Source: UBA4416 sp038327195
GTDB taxonomy: Bacteria > Bacteroidota > Bacteroidia > B-17B0 > Aurantibacillaceae
Length of the DNA stretch: 64,000 nucleotides
Direction of reading: 5' to 3'
NCBI GenBank assembly: GCA_038327195.1
Contig: JBBQKU010000012.1
Location: 41,907-105,906 of the forward strand
Part shown: piece after piece, positions 26,475 through 35,731 of the stretch
Numbering within the stretch: the first letter of the stretch is position 1
How the letters are laid out: each line of letters begins with the position of its first letter
The notes under the pieces: model-generated
Databases searched by the model: none
What the model saw: only the letters and a program-made list of their open reading frames with translations
Told to the model about the DNA's origin: nothing
Program-made: the position numbers and the translations under genes

Positions 26475-27119
26475 ATTGTTTTTAATTGTATAAATTTTAG
26501 TTTAATTCAAATTGATACATATAAATTGCTTTTTTTATTTATGTTAATATAGAGGTAATTATTTTATTTAAAGAACATTTTATTAAAAAATGACCATAGT
26601 ATTGGCAACTTTAATACAAGCCTAAAAACAGATTTTTGATTTTGTATGTTAATTTTTTGTAACATACTTAGCTTTTTGTCGTGCCATTTTAGTTAATTTC
26701 TTACATATGTAAGTTTAGTTTTGTTTAACAACAACTCTTTGTTTGATGTATAATAAATAGTATTTACCTTGTATTATGCGAAATATAACCTATAAACTTA
26801 GCAACACATTTGAATTAATGCAGGTAAATTTGCAAAACGCATCTTATAATTATACTCAAAATCTTCTATTGGATCAGATTTTCAGTAAGTTTAATTTAAT
26901 ATTTTACGGAAATGTTCTTATCGATTTTAATCGAAATCTTCTAATTAGGGTAATTATTCTTTTTTGTAATAGCCTTGTTAATTCTTGTTTCTTGACTTTT
27001 GGAATTAATGAAAGTATAAATCTAAAATTCCTTAAAAAAAGATGGCGCTAATTTAATAAGAAGTAATAACTGATTAGAGAATACGAAATAAACCTGTAAC
27101 CAACTATTAAAAATTTAGA
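26475..27119. other. 645-base AT-rich intergenic stretch
   Basis: I see no credible gene. It contains a perfect hairpin (26644-26651 with 26660-26667, 8-base loop) and a 14-base palindrome at 26700-26713. A weak promoter candidate follows (TTTG at 26738-26741, 19 bases, TATTTACC at 26761-26768). A 91-codon reading frame at 26776-27051 has no recognisable features and reads like translated AT-rich spacer. The signals probably serve the signalling genes that start at 27120. Confidence 0.5.
26700..26713. promoter_or_regulatory. perfect 14-base palindrome, possible operator
   Basis: The sequence CTTACATATGTAAG is its own reverse complement. It lies about 25 bases upstream of a weak TTTG/TATT promoter candidate and 400 bases before the receiver-phosphatase gene. 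No regulator of this site is known to me. Confidence 0.3.
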
Positions 27120-28340
27120 ATGAACGAGGAAACGGAACAAGAAATTACATCAGTATTAATTGTAGACGATCTATTAGAAAATTTAATAGCATTGGAGGCA
27201 GTCTTACAAAAAAGTAATTACCGAATTGATAAAGCTATTTCTGGCAAAGAAGCTATTGAAAAAATATTGCTCTTTGAGTATGATTGTATTTTATTAGATG
27301 TTCATATGCCTGGATTAGATGGGTTTGAAGTAGCTGAGATATTAGGACAAAACAAATTAACAAAAAGTATCCCTATTATTTTTTTAACAGCTTTAGTGAA
27401 CGAAAAACAGTATATGCTTAAAGGTTATAAAATTGGGGTTGTTGAGTACTTGAATAAATCAATAGACTCAGATATTTTAAAAATTAAAGTTGATACATTT
27501 TCGAAACTTCATAAACAGAAAAAAGAGATAATTAGGTCTAACGAAGAAGCCAAAAAAATACACGGAATATTAGAAAGTCATTCTAGCGAAATGGGAGCTA
27601 GTATACGCTATGCAAAAAATATTCAAAATGCCATATTACCCAAAGAGGAAACATTCAAATATATATTTCCTGATGCGTTTGTGATTTACCAACCAAAAGA
27701 TATTGTAGGTGGTGATTTTTACTGGGTGACAATTATACGTGGAAAAACAATTGTTGTTTGTGCTGATTGCACTGGACATGGTGTCCCTGGCGCATTAATG
27801 ACTATGGTTGGCCATAATTTAGTAAAGCAAGCAGTTGAAGTTAAACAGTTATTGTCGCCAGCCGCCATTCTTGAATATATTAACAAAGCTCTAAAAAGTA
27901 CGTTTAATCATCATAATTTAAATGGAAGAATCGCAGACGGCATGGAAGTTGGTATTTGTATTTTCGATTTTTCTACTAACATTCTCGAATATTCAGGAGC
28001 TCGAATCCCCTTATTGATTACAAAAAATGGTTTACCAGCCCTAATTAAACCTGACAATTTTAGTATCTCGTATGATACACCTATTAATAAAAAATTTACA
28101 GATCATCAATTTGAACTAAATAAAGGTGATTGTATTTATATGTTTACTGACGGTTATGCTGATCAGTTTGGTGGGGAAAACGATAAGCGTTTTATGAAAA
28201 AAAATCTTTTAAATCAAATTAGGTCGGTTATTGATGAGGAATTGGTGTCACAAAAAACTATTTTATTGAATGTTTTTGATGGATGGAGGGGAAAAACTAC
28301 TCAAGTGGATGATGTTTTAGTTATTGGAATTAAATTATAG
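27120..28340 (+). CDS. receiver domain-SpoIIE/PP2C phosphatase
   Basis: This 406-residue protein has an N-terminal receiver domain (about 10-130) with the phospho-acceptor Asp60 in I-L-L-D-V-H-M-P and an acidic pair in V-D-D. A short linker helix leads to a SpoIIE-type serine/threonine phosphatase domain (about 165-406). That domain shows G-G-D-F-Y-W, A-D-C-T-G-H-G-V-P-G-A, D-G-M-E-V-G-I and the end motif D-D-V-L-V-I-G-I. A phosphorelay input therefore controls a phosphatase, as in RsbU/RssB-like partner switching. No anti-sigma antagonist is nearby. Its stop overlaps the possible GTG start of the kinase gene, so the two are likely partners. Confidence 0.92.
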   Translation: MNEETEQEITSVLIVDDLLENLIALEAVLQKSNYRIDKAISGKEAIEKILLFEYDCILLDVHMPGLDGFEVAEILGQNKLTKSIPIIFLTALVNEKQYMLKGYKIGVVEYLNKSIDSDILKIKVDTFSKLHKQKKEIIRSNEEAKKIHGILESHSSEMGASIRYAKNIQNAILPKEETFKYIFPDAFVIYQPKDIVGGDFYWVTIIRGKTIVVCADCTGHGVPGALMTMVGHNLVKQAVEVKQLLSPAAILEYINKALKSTFNHHNLNGRIADGMEVGICIFDFSTNILEYSGARIPLLITKNGLPALIKPDNFSISYDTPINKKFTDHQFELNKGDCIYMFTDGYADQFGGENDKRFMKKNLLNQIRSVIDEELVSQKTILLNVFDGWRGKTTQVDDVLVIGIKL

Positions 28341-31300
28341 TGAATATAAATTTGATGGATATTAACAGCCATTTTAAAATACTAATTGTTGATGATAGAT
28401 TAGAAAATCTTATCGCACTTTCTGCTGTATTAAAAAAAGAGGGGTTTTATTCAGACACTGCATTGTCAGGAAGCGAAGCCTTAAAATTGCTTCTTAAGAA
28501 TAAATATGGACTCATCATATTAGATGTTCAAATGCCTGAAATGAATGGTTTTGAGTTGGCAGAATTAATTAAAGGAAATACTAAAACAAAGGATATACCG
28601 CTTATTTTTTTATCTGAAAATTCTTTTGGTAAAGAGTTTTCATTGAATGGTATAGTAGTGGGTGCGTTAGATTATTTAATAAAACCTGTAGATGTGGCCC
28701 TGTTGATTTTAAAAGTTAATAATTTTCGCAAGATGCATCTAGTTTCTGAAGACTTAGTAGAAACAAAAAAAACATTTGAAAAAAAGGCGATACTTGCTCA
28801 AATCTCATATGAAGATCTTTATTTTTCGCTACCTCAAGAGGTATTTATAATTAACAAAGAAGGTTTAATTATAAGCATTAACCGTTTTAATACATTGTTT
28901 TGTGGACTAAAAGCAAGCGAATTGTTAAATCGGCATTTTTCAATTTCACCATTTTTGAAAGAAATTTTAGGCGAAAATAATGGTAATGCTATATTAAGAT
29001 ATTTTACTGAAGATTCTAAACTCAAAAAAAATATTGAATTTAAAATTGAACGAATTGATAAAACAATTTTTTATGGTCATGCAGTCATTACATCCGCAAT
29101 CATTGAAGGAAAATTTCATATTCAAGTTTCTATTTATAATGAAACAGAAATTAAAAAGCAAGAATTGTTTTTAAAACAGATTAATGATAGTGTAGCAGTC
29201 AAAACTGGCGCATCCTATTTTTCTGAATTTACAAAATTTTGTTGTGAAGAATTGAATGTAAAATACGCGTTAGTTGGTAATTATATTAAAGATCAGCATT
29301 CAATTGAAACGATTTCATTTCGGAGTGGAAATAATGAATTACCAATATATAAATACAATTTAAAAAATACACCATGCAGTTTGGTTTTAAATGGTGAAGC
29401 TTGTGTATATCCAAAAAATGTGCAATTGTTTTTTCCAAATGATGAAGATTTAAAAACATTTGGAATAGAATCCTACCTTGGAATGCCATTAGTCGATGAA
29501 AATAAAAATCCTTTAGGTATTATTGTTTTACTCGATGATAAGCCTATGGAAGATGCATTGCAAAAAGAAAAATTAATTTCGTTTTTAGCCCCAAGAGCAG
29601 CAAATGAATTAATAAGTGCAAGAGTAAATTCAAAATTAAAAAAAAGTGAAGAACGATTTCGCACATTGTTTGAACAAAATTTGGCTGGGGTTTACAGAGC
29701 AAATTTGGAGGATATTATTATAGAATGTAATGATTCCTTTGCACAAATAATTGGTTTTAATAAGGCAAATGATGTTATTGGAAAACATATCTGCGAATTA
29801 TACGAAAATATCTCTCATCCCAATTTTAACGAAAAGCTTCGGGAATATGCTGGCAAACTTACTTTGGAAGAGGTTATTATAAAAAAGAAAAATGGTGAAA
29901 ATGTTTATTTACTTGAAAATGCTTATTTTATTTATAACAAACTTGGATCAGAAAAATATTTAGAAGGGACAATAATAAATATTACTGAACGGAAGAAAAT
30001 AGAGGAGAAAATAAATGAAAGTGAAAAAAGATATAGAGGATTATTTGAGATAATGAACGATGGTTTGTTATATTCTGATTCCAATAATATAATTTTAATG
30101 GTTAATTCGAGTTTTTGTGAAATGGTGGAATATACAAAAGAGGAATTAATTGGTCAAAACGGATATTATTTACTGCATGACGATATAATACGCAGCCAAT
30201 TAATAAGAAAATTGAATGATAGAAAAGAGGGTAAGTCTGAACAATATGAGCTAGAATTTATTACAAAATCCGGAAAAAGAATACAAACAAAAATAAACGC
30301 ATCGCCTAGTTATGATCCTGATGGTAATTTCACTGGCGTTTCATCGTTGATATCAAATATTACCGAGCAAAAACTTTATGAAAAAAAACTATTGTTTTCA
30401 AAAGAAAAATTTGAATCTGTTGTAAATAATATCAATGATGGACTTTTTCAAATTGATTTGAAAGGTAAGGTGACCTATTATAATCAGAAATTTCTTGATA
30501 TATTTGGGTTATCTGTTAATTGTATGGATGACTTGTCAATAGATAGTTTTACGGCTAAGGAATATCATCAAGAAATGTTTGAAAGACATTTTACAAGGAT
30601 TACAGGTGGCGAAGTAGATGAAATTATGCATTATGAAGGAATACACAAAAATGGAAACCGGATATGGATTGAATCAAAGATTAAACTTCTTAAAGAAAAT
30701 AATATTATAATAGGAACACAATCAATTTTGCGCGATATTACAGAACGTAAAAAGCAAGAAGATCAATTAAATAAAACTGTTAAGGAACTAAATAATCGAA
30801 ATAACGAATTAATGCAATTTAATTATATCGTATCTCATAATTTAAGATCTCCAATTGCTAATTTAATTGGTTTGTCAACTTTATTAAATGTTCCTAATAT
30901 TAAGGAAGATGAAAAATCAAAAATTTTAGATTACATCCACCAATCTGCTTTAAAAATGGATGATCAGATAAAAGATTTAAATGTTGTACTAGCCACTCGA
31001 TCTGCTCTAAATGAAATAAAAGAGAAAGTATCTTTCCCATTATTAATTCGAAGTATTTGCAATACTTTTTCTGAACAAATACGCGAATCTGAAATAGTGA
31101 TTAAAACAAATATACAGGATGATGCATCAGAAATATTTAGTATTAAAAGTTATTTAGAGAGTATTCTTTATAATTTAATTAGCAATGCAATTAAATATAA
31201 ATCTAATTCCAGAACACCAGAGTTGATGATGGAAATATCTAGGCAAAAAGAGTTTTTTGTAATAAAAATGATTGATAATGGTTGTGGTATTGATTTAAAT

Positions 31301-31471
31301 TTATATGGAGATTATGTTTTTGGTTTGTACAAACGTTTTAAATTAGACATTGAGGGCAAAGGATTAGGTTTACACATGACAAAAAATCAAGTAGAGGCTT
31401 TAGGGGGTACAATTACTGTTGAAAGTTTATTAGATAAAGGAACCGTTTTTTCTATCATATTACCTGTTTAA
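28340..31471 (+). CDS. hybrid histidine kinase: receiver, PAS/GAF sensors, kinase
   Basis: This 1043-residue protein has its receiver at the N-terminus (Asp62 in I-L-D-V-Q-M-P) and no transmembrane segment, so it senses inside the cell. After a PAS-like domain (about 155-270) come a GAF domain (about 285-430) and three PAS domains (about 440-810). The kinase core has His833 in S-H-N-L-R-S-P and an ATPase with N-A-I-K-Y-K, D-N-G-C-G-I and G-K-G-L-G-L. The start could be GTG at 28340, which overlaps the preceding stop, or in-frame ATG at 28355; both keep the receiver whole. Receiver-first kinases often take phosphate from another kinase and pass it on. Confidence 0.9.
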   Translation: MNINLMDINSHFKILIVDDRLENLIALSAVLKKEGFYSDTALSGSEALKLLLKNKYGLIILDVQMPEMNGFELAELIKGNTKTKDIPLIFLSENSFGKEFSLNGIVVGALDYLIKPVDVALLILKVNNFRKMHLVSEDLVETKKTFEKKAILAQISYEDLYFSLPQEVFIINKEGLIISINRFNTLFCGLKASELLNRHFSISPFLKEILGENNGNAILRYFTEDSKLKKNIEFKIERIDKTIFYGHAVITSAIIEGKFHIQVSIYNETEIKKQELFLKQINDSVAVKTGASYFSEFTKFCCEELNVKYALVGNYIKDQHSIETISFRSGNNELPIYKYNLKNTPCSLVLNGEACVYPKNVQLFFPNDEDLKTFGIESYLGMPLVDENKNPLGIIVLLDDKPMEDALQKEKLISFLAPRAANELISARVNSKLKKSEERFRTLFEQNLAGVYRANLEDIIIECNDSFAQIIGFNKANDVIGKHICELYENISHPNFNEKLREYAGKLTLEEVIIKKKNGENVYLLENAYFIYNKLGSEKYLEGTIINITERKKIEEKINESEKRYRGLFEIMNDGLLYSDSNNIILMVNSSFCEMVEYTKEELIGQNGYYLLHDDIIRSQLIRKLNDRKEGKSEQYELEFITKSGKRIQTKINASPSYDPDGNFTGVSSLISNITEQKLYEKKLLFSKEKFESVVNNINDGLFQIDLKGKVTYYNQKFLDIFGLSVNCMDDLSIDSFTAKEYHQEMFERHFTRITGGEVDEIMHYEGIHKNGNRIWIESKIKLLKENNIIIGTQSILRDITERKKQEDQLNKTVKELNNRNNELMQFNYIVSHNLRSPIANLIGLSTLLNVPNIKEDEKSKILDYIHQSALKMDDQIKDLNVVLATRSALNEIKEKVSFPLLIRSICNTFSEQIRESEIVIKTNIQDDASEIFSIKSYLESILYNLISNAIKYKSNSRTPELMMEISRQKEFFVIKMIDNGCGIDLNLYGDYVFGLYKRFKLDIEGKGLGLHMTKNQVEALGGTITVESLLDKGTVFSIILPV

Positions 31472-31482
31472 CTAAATAGTAC

Positions 31483-31851
31483 ATGAAAAATATTTTTATA
31501 ATAGATGATGATTTTACAAATAATTTTATTGCAGAGATTTTGATAAAATCTGTGTTTCCTGAAATAAAACTATTGGCATTTACGAGCCCAGAACAAGCAT
31601 TATTAACTTTAAGTAATATAAACCTAGCTCAGGACGATATAATTTTATTGGATTTGAATATGCCAGAAATGGATGGTTTTCAATTTATAGAAAAGTTTAA
31701 TGAGAAAAAATTAAATTGCCGCGTATTTATTTTAACTACATCTTTAAACCCTTTAGATAAAGAATTAGCAGAATCAAAAACAGTAGTTTGTGGTTATATA
31801 TTGAAGCCATTAACTAAAGAGAGGATAGCAAGTTTTAATAGCTTATACTAA
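31483..31851 (+). CDS. single-domain response regulator
   Basis: This 122-residue protein is a stand-alone receiver with the acidic cluster D-D-D at residues 8-10, phospho-acceptor Asp57 in L-L-D-L-N-M-P-E, and the conserved lysine in Y-I-L-K-P. It has no output domain. It follows the kinase gene by 11 bases and is probably its direct target or a phosphate shuttle to the receiver-phosphatase at 27120. It resembles the small receivers common beside PAS kinases in Bacteroidota. Confidence 0.93.
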   Translation: MKNIFIIDDDFTNNFIAEILIKSVFPEIKLLAFTSPEQALLTLSNINLAQDDIILLDLNMPEMDGFQFIEKFNEKKLNCRVFILTTSLNPLDKELAESKTVVCGYILKPLTKERIASFNSLY

Positions 31852-31963
31852 TAATTACTGTATAATCTTTATTAAAACAAAAATTATTTTTTGGAAATAG
31901 TGATGAAATTAATTGAAAGTTTTATTGAATATCAATTTTAGAAACTGTTCGAATGACTCCTAA

Positions 31964-32018
31964 TACCAATTGCAATTATTTTTTTAATCCAATTAAAAAA
32001 AATAATTAATAATTGGTA
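31964..32018. repeat. imperfect AT-rich inverted repeat
   Basis: The ends TACCAATT (31964-31971) and AATTGGTA (32011-32018) pair exactly, and an inner AATTATTTTTTT pairs with the A-rich half opposite. The whole can fold into one long hairpin. It may end transcription of the response regulator gene or be a small inverted-repeat element. Confidence 0.35.
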
Positions 32019-32164
32019 ATACAGATACTACATGAAAATTATACAATGAGTCTTTGATGAAATTGGACTATGGTTTATGTGTATTCAGTATTATTAGTTT
32101 GGTTTATCAAAAAAATGACATCACTTTTTGAAATATAAATTAATTTTGTTTTGTATAAAAAAAA

Positions 32165-32185
32165 GCGAGAAGGTTAACTTCTCGC
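32165..32185. terminator. bidirectional intrinsic terminator
   Basis: Perfect 8-base arms (32165-32172, 32178-32185) with a 5-base loop are flanked by an A run on the left and a T run on the right, so it can work on both strands. It lies 21 bases past the stop of the TPR gene on the minus strand. Confidence 0.85.
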
Positions 32186-32206
32186 TTTTTTCGTTTTAGG
32201 TTTTAC

Positions 32207-33823
32207 TCATTTTCCAGCTGGACTTTTAAAAAAGTCAATTTGTTTTTTGTTATTAGGATCTAATTCTTTAATGATTGTAAAGTACTCTTTAGATTTTGCA
32301 TTATCTTTCATTACTAAGTAATGGTAACCCAAATACTCACAAGCTTCAATTACGTTTAATTTAACTCCTGCCCTTTCTTCTGGCTTAACCAAAGTTAAAG
32401 CTTTTTCATAATGCGGTTTTGCTAACCATTTTTCGTTTTTCAAATCTTGCTGAACGTTTGCTTTCCCTCTCCAAAAATAAGCAGTAGCAAAAGTTGGAAT
32501 TGCTTGAGTAACTTTAGAAAAACAAGTATCTGCTTTCACGAAATCTTTTGGTCCAAAATAATAAGCACGACCCATTTCAAAATAATCTTGTCCCGATAAG
32601 TTTTTTGGATCTCCTGCCATTTTCTTTTCGAAAGTAGCAATTGCTTTATCATATTTTTTTGCTTTCATGTATGACTTAGCAATTTCATTAGTTATTTCTC
32701 CTGCTAATTTAGGGTCCATTTGAGCAGCTTTTTCCATTTCAATTACACCTAAACTATCCTTACCTGTTTTTGCTAATAATATACCTTTATATTTATAGTC
32801 AGTTGCTACGTATTTAAAATTTGGTACTGTTGAAGTTTTTTCAAAGAATTTTGTAATAGACGACAAGCCTTTATTATAAGCTTCTTTATCTGTTACGTTT
32901 CCTAATTCTGCATAAGAATACCCCAACATTCTATCTAAATAAAACTTTGTGTTTCCTGCCTTTTGCAAATTTTCTAATTCTCCAATTGCCTCAGTATATT
33001 GTTTATTACTGAATAAAAATGAAGCATAACGCTCACGTGCATCTAAACTATTATTAAGCTCTAAGTATTTTTTATAGCTTTCAACAGCGTTTGCTTTTTG
33101 TCCTGCTTTATAATATAATTCAGCCTTCTCACGGTATGCAGGAGCATAATTAGGATCAATAGCTTGAGCTTTTTTATATAAATCTAAAGCTAATTGGTAA
33201 TTTTGTCCACGTTGGTATAATTTACCGGAACGCAAATCACCCTTTGGCGATGTTGGATTTAATTCTGTTGCTTTATTGTAATTTTTAACTGCTGGCCCTC
33301 CATCAGTTGGATTTTTCTCTAATAAAGCATCACCCATTAATAAATAGGAGTCTTGATTTTTTGGTTCAAGTTTAATAGCAGCGTTTAATAAATTAATTGC
33401 TTCATCTAAACTTTTTTGTTCAGCCTCGATATAAATTTCGGCAGTTTTACGCATTACTTCAGCATTTTTATTAGCACCTAAAGTAGAAGCTTTAAATAAT
33501 TGTGCTTTTGCTTCTGCTTGTTTGCCTGAATACCAAAGTACTTTGCCTAATCCAACATAATTTAAAGGATTTGTCGCGTTTAATTCCACACCTTTTTGGT
33601 AAAATATGTTTGCAGAATCCATATCTCCTTTTTTAAAATAATTTTCTCCACAGTAAAAATAATTTTCACCCTTATTTGGTTCTCTAGCAATAATTGCTCT
33701 AAAATAATTACCACCTAACTCAAAGCGCTCATTATCAGTTTTTGTAATTGCTTCTTGCAAGGTTTGTGCAAATGATGTATTTGCTAAAATAATTGCTGTG
33801 CTTATTAACGTTATTTTTTTCAT
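32207..33823 (-). CDS. secreted tetratricopeptide repeat protein
   Basis: This 538-residue protein has a signal peptide (ITLISTAIILANTSFAQ). The rest is built of about ten TPR units, for example Y-V-G-L-G-K-V-L-W-Y-S-G and A-Y-R-E-K-A-E-L-Y-Y-K-A-G-Q, with the usual W/L/G/Y/A/P spacing. It should be periplasmic or bound to the outer membrane through partners. The gene follows the YceI-like gene by 15 bases and is co-transcribed with it. TPR proteins of this size in Bacteroidota are scaffolds, and no partner is evident here. Confidence 0.85.
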   Translation of the reverse strand: MKKITLISTAIILANTSFAQTLQEAITKTDNERFELGGNYFRAIIAREPNKGENYFYCGENYFKKGDMDSANIFYQKGVELNATNPLNYVGLGKVLWYSGKQAEAKAQLFKASTLGANKNAEVMRKTAEIYIEAEQKSLDEAINLLNAAIKLEPKNQDSYLLMGDALLEKNPTDGGPAVKNYNKATELNPTSPKGDLRSGKLYQRGQNYQLALDLYKKAQAIDPNYAPAYREKAELYYKAGQKANAVESYKKYLELNNSLDARERYASFLFSNKQYTEAIGELENLQKAGNTKFYLDRMLGYSYAELGNVTDKEAYNKGLSSITKFFEKTSTVPNFKYVATDYKYKGILLAKTGKDSLGVIEMEKAAQMDPKLAGEITNEIAKSYMKAKKYDKAIATFEKKMAGDPKNLSGQDYFEMGRAYYFGPKDFVKADTCFSKVTQAIPTFATAYFWRGKANVQQDLKNEKWLAKPHYEKALTLVKPEERAGVKLNVIEACEYLGYHYLVMKDNAKSKEYFTIIKELDPNNKKQIDFFKSPAGK

Positions 33824-33838
33824 AAAATAGTTTTCTAT

Positions 33839-34402
33839 TTATTGTGTTGTATTTATTTTACCACTGATTATTTCGAATACTAACTGGTTGTTTAAATTAT
33901 TTTCAATCCCAAATATACTTATTTTAGAAGGATCAACAATTAATTTAAAATCTACTCTATAATTTTTCGAATCGTTTTTATCAGAAAAATTTAAAGGATC
34001 ATATTGGGCAATACATGGTATTGTAATATTATTTATAGTAAGTTGACCTTCCATTTTATAATCTTTTTCATCATTTAAATGCTGGGTAAACAAATATAAA
34101 TTTCCTCCTAAATTGCCTTTGAATAAAAATGGCTGAACACCTTGAGCACGAATGATAGAATCAGTTTTTATATTACCAGATTTTAATGTTGATAAATCAG
34201 CGTTTAACGTAAAATCACCATTTGATAAGTTTAATATCAGATATGAAAATTCAGTATTCGCATCAAATTGTTTACCCTTTTTATCTTCGGAAATAACAAG
34301 TAGTCTGGATTGCGTTAAATAATAATTACTAACTTGAGCTTTAACAGTCGAATTTAAAAAAAATGATAGAATAATTATTTTTATTGCGATTTTTAATTTC
34401 AT
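33839..34402 (-). CDS. YceI-like periplasmic protein
   Basis: This 187-residue protein has a signal peptide (IAIKIIILSFFLNSTVKAQ) and a single beta-rich domain. It shows V-S-N-Y-Y-L-T-Q-S-R near the mature start, a mid-part with L-N-A-D-L-S-T-L-K-S and D-S-I-I-R, then Y-K-M-E-G-Q-L-T-I-N-N-I-T. This resembles the YceI lipocalin-like fold that binds isoprenoid-type lipids, but the similarity is moderate. A good promoter candidate lies upstream at 34455-34484, and the TPR gene follows. Confidence 0.65.
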   Translation of the reverse strand: MKLKIAIKIIILSFFLNSTVKAQVSNYYLTQSRLLVISEDKKGKQFDANTEFSYLILNLSNGDFTLNADLSTLKSGNIKTDSIIRAQGVQPFLFKGNLGGNLYLFTQHLNDEKDYKMEGQLTINNITIPCIAQYDPLNFSDKNDSKNYRVDFKLIVDPSKISIFGIENNLNNQLVFEIISGKINTTQ

Positions 34403-34454
34403 TAAAACTGGTTAAGGTATTATTTCCTCTGTAAAAATTATAATGTGCAAGTTA

Positions 34455-34484
34455 CAATTTAAAAATTTCAATTAACCTGCCAAA
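34455..34484 (-). promoter_or_regulatory. Bacteroidota-type promoter candidate for YceI-like gene
   Basis: On the minus strand TTTG (34484-34481) is followed by exactly 19 bases and TAAATTG (34461-34455). That is close to the TTTG-N19-TAnnTTTG consensus, with one T missing. The start codon lies about 52 bases further on. Confidence 0.4.
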
Positions 34485-34561
34485 ATCACATTTGGTAATG
34501 ATATTATTCATTTTTTTAACATTATTTTACAAAACACGTTATAATTATATGCTAAAATAAA

Positions 34562-34591
34562 AAAGACGAGTTAATAGTTTAACTCGTCTTT
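34562..34591 (-). terminator. intrinsic terminator after DUF3078 gene
   Basis: Perfect 13-base arms (34562-34574 and 34579-34591) close a 4-base loop, with an A run just left that becomes a T run on the minus strand. It lies 15 bases beyond the DUF3078 stop. Confidence 0.85.
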
Positions 34592-34606
34592 GTATGTTTT
34601 TTTTAA

Positions 34607-35596
34607 TTAAAATTTATAATTCAATCCTAACCCTAGTACTTGTTTAAATTGAACATCTGGTCCGATTGTGCCTTTTTGATCACCCGCACTACGAAGCAAT
34701 TTAATATCATCATCGTAAATTAATTGAGTTGCTAAAGTTGCAGAAATAAATTTATTTACTTTAAATGTTGTTAACGTAGTCCAGTTTACATCAACATTTC
34801 CTGGGTTTGTAACGTAATTTGTAAATAATTCTAAAACAGTTTGAAAAGTAATGTTATCCATCACTTTGGTTTGATATTGCATTTTTATATATGCTCCAAA
34901 TTCTTCACGGTGAGTTTTATATTTTGTGGTTATTTTAGTAGGATCGTTTGGATCTAAATATTCATCTTTTTGAACACCAAAAGCTCCAACTTTAGCCAAT
35001 TGAGCATCATTTACAAACGTGAATTTTCCTGTTATAGGAGAAACAAAAAACGAAAAATGGTTATTTGGTTTATAATCTAATCCTAAAGCAGCTAAGCCAT
35101 AGCCAGGAGCCATAAACTTTGAAATATAAACAGAATCATTAGGATAGTTGTATCCATTTGCAAATTGGGTTCTAAAATCAACTAATGCTGAATAATACCA
35201 ACTTTTAAATGCATGACGACCATATTTTGAGGTTAGTTGTATTTTATCATCATTTTTCCACCAGTGTTTGTTATCTCCTTGTTTAATTACACCATAACCT
35301 AATTCTAAATTATTATCCCAAGTTGTATTTCCACGTTTATATTTCGCAAATACATTTACTAATCCCCCCACAGAAATTGAATTATTTCCACCTGCTGCCC
35401 AATTAGTTAATGATACTTGTTGTCCGTTTATGGCAATGATTCCACCAATCCTCCAAGGTTTAACAGAATCAGCAGCCATTGATATTAATTTATCAGTTTC
35501 TGCTTGTAGTTTCGCCGCATCATCTTTTGTAACTTCTTGAGAAAATAAACTAAATGTTATTGTAAGTAAAGTAATCGATAAAAAAATTTGCTTCAT
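34607..35596 (-). CDS. DUF3078 outer-membrane protein
   Basis: This 329-residue protein has a signal peptide (IFLSITLLTITFSLFSQ). The motifs W-R-I-G-G-I-x-x-I-N-x-Q-Q-V-S-L-T-N-W-A-A-G-G-x-N-S identify DUF3078. Many aromatic amphipathic strands and a terminal G-L-G-L-N-Y-K-F suggest a barrel. Function is unknown. It has its own well-matched promoter (35620-35649) and its own terminator, so it is probably transcribed alone. Confidence 0.85.
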   Translation of the reverse strand: MKQIFLSITLLTITFSLFSQEVTKDDAAKLQAETDKLISMAADSVKPWRIGGIIAINGQQVSLTNWAAGGNNSISVGGLVNVFAKYKRGNTTWDNNLELGYGVIKQGDNKHWWKNDDKIQLTSKYGRHAFKSWYYSALVDFRTQFANGYNYPNDSVYISKFMAPGYGLAALGLDYKPNNHFSFFVSPITGKFTFVNDAQLAKVGAFGVQKDEYLDPNDPTKITTKYKTHREEFGAYIKMQYQTKVMDNITFQTVLELFTNYVTNPGNVDVNWTTLTTFKVNKFISATLATQLIYDDDIKLLRSAGDQKGTIGPDVQFKQVLGLGLNYKF

Positions 35597-35619
35597 AATG
35601 GTCTTGAATTTTAAAAATG

Positions 35620-35649
35620 CAAATCTAGTAAAACATCTATTAAACCAAA
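35620..35649 (-). promoter_or_regulatory. Bacteroidota-type promoter for DUF3078 gene
   Basis: On the minus strand TTTG (35649-35646), an 18-base spacer and TAGATTTG (35627-35620) match the Bacteroidota sigma consensus TTTG/TAnnTTTG exactly in both boxes. The start codon begins 23 bases downstream of the second box. Confidence 0.55.
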
Positions 35650-35731
35650 ACTTTATAAATTATCAAATTGTTAATTATCTAATTCTTTAGTAATAGCAAT
35701 CGATGTGCTTATAAATTGGATAAATTTAGGC

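Larger units (their letters stand above)
31852..32206. other. 355-base intergenic stretch between convergent genes
   Basis: No gene is visible. The stretch holds the imperfect AT-rich hairpin at 31964-32018 and the strong bidirectional terminator at 32165-32185. The rest is featureless AT-rich sequence. Confidence 0.6.

Noticed and set aside
26776..27051. 91-codon plus-strand frame in the long gap before 27120
   Set aside because: The product has no recognisable domain, signal peptide or regular composition and looks like translated AT-rich spacer. I did not list it as a gene.
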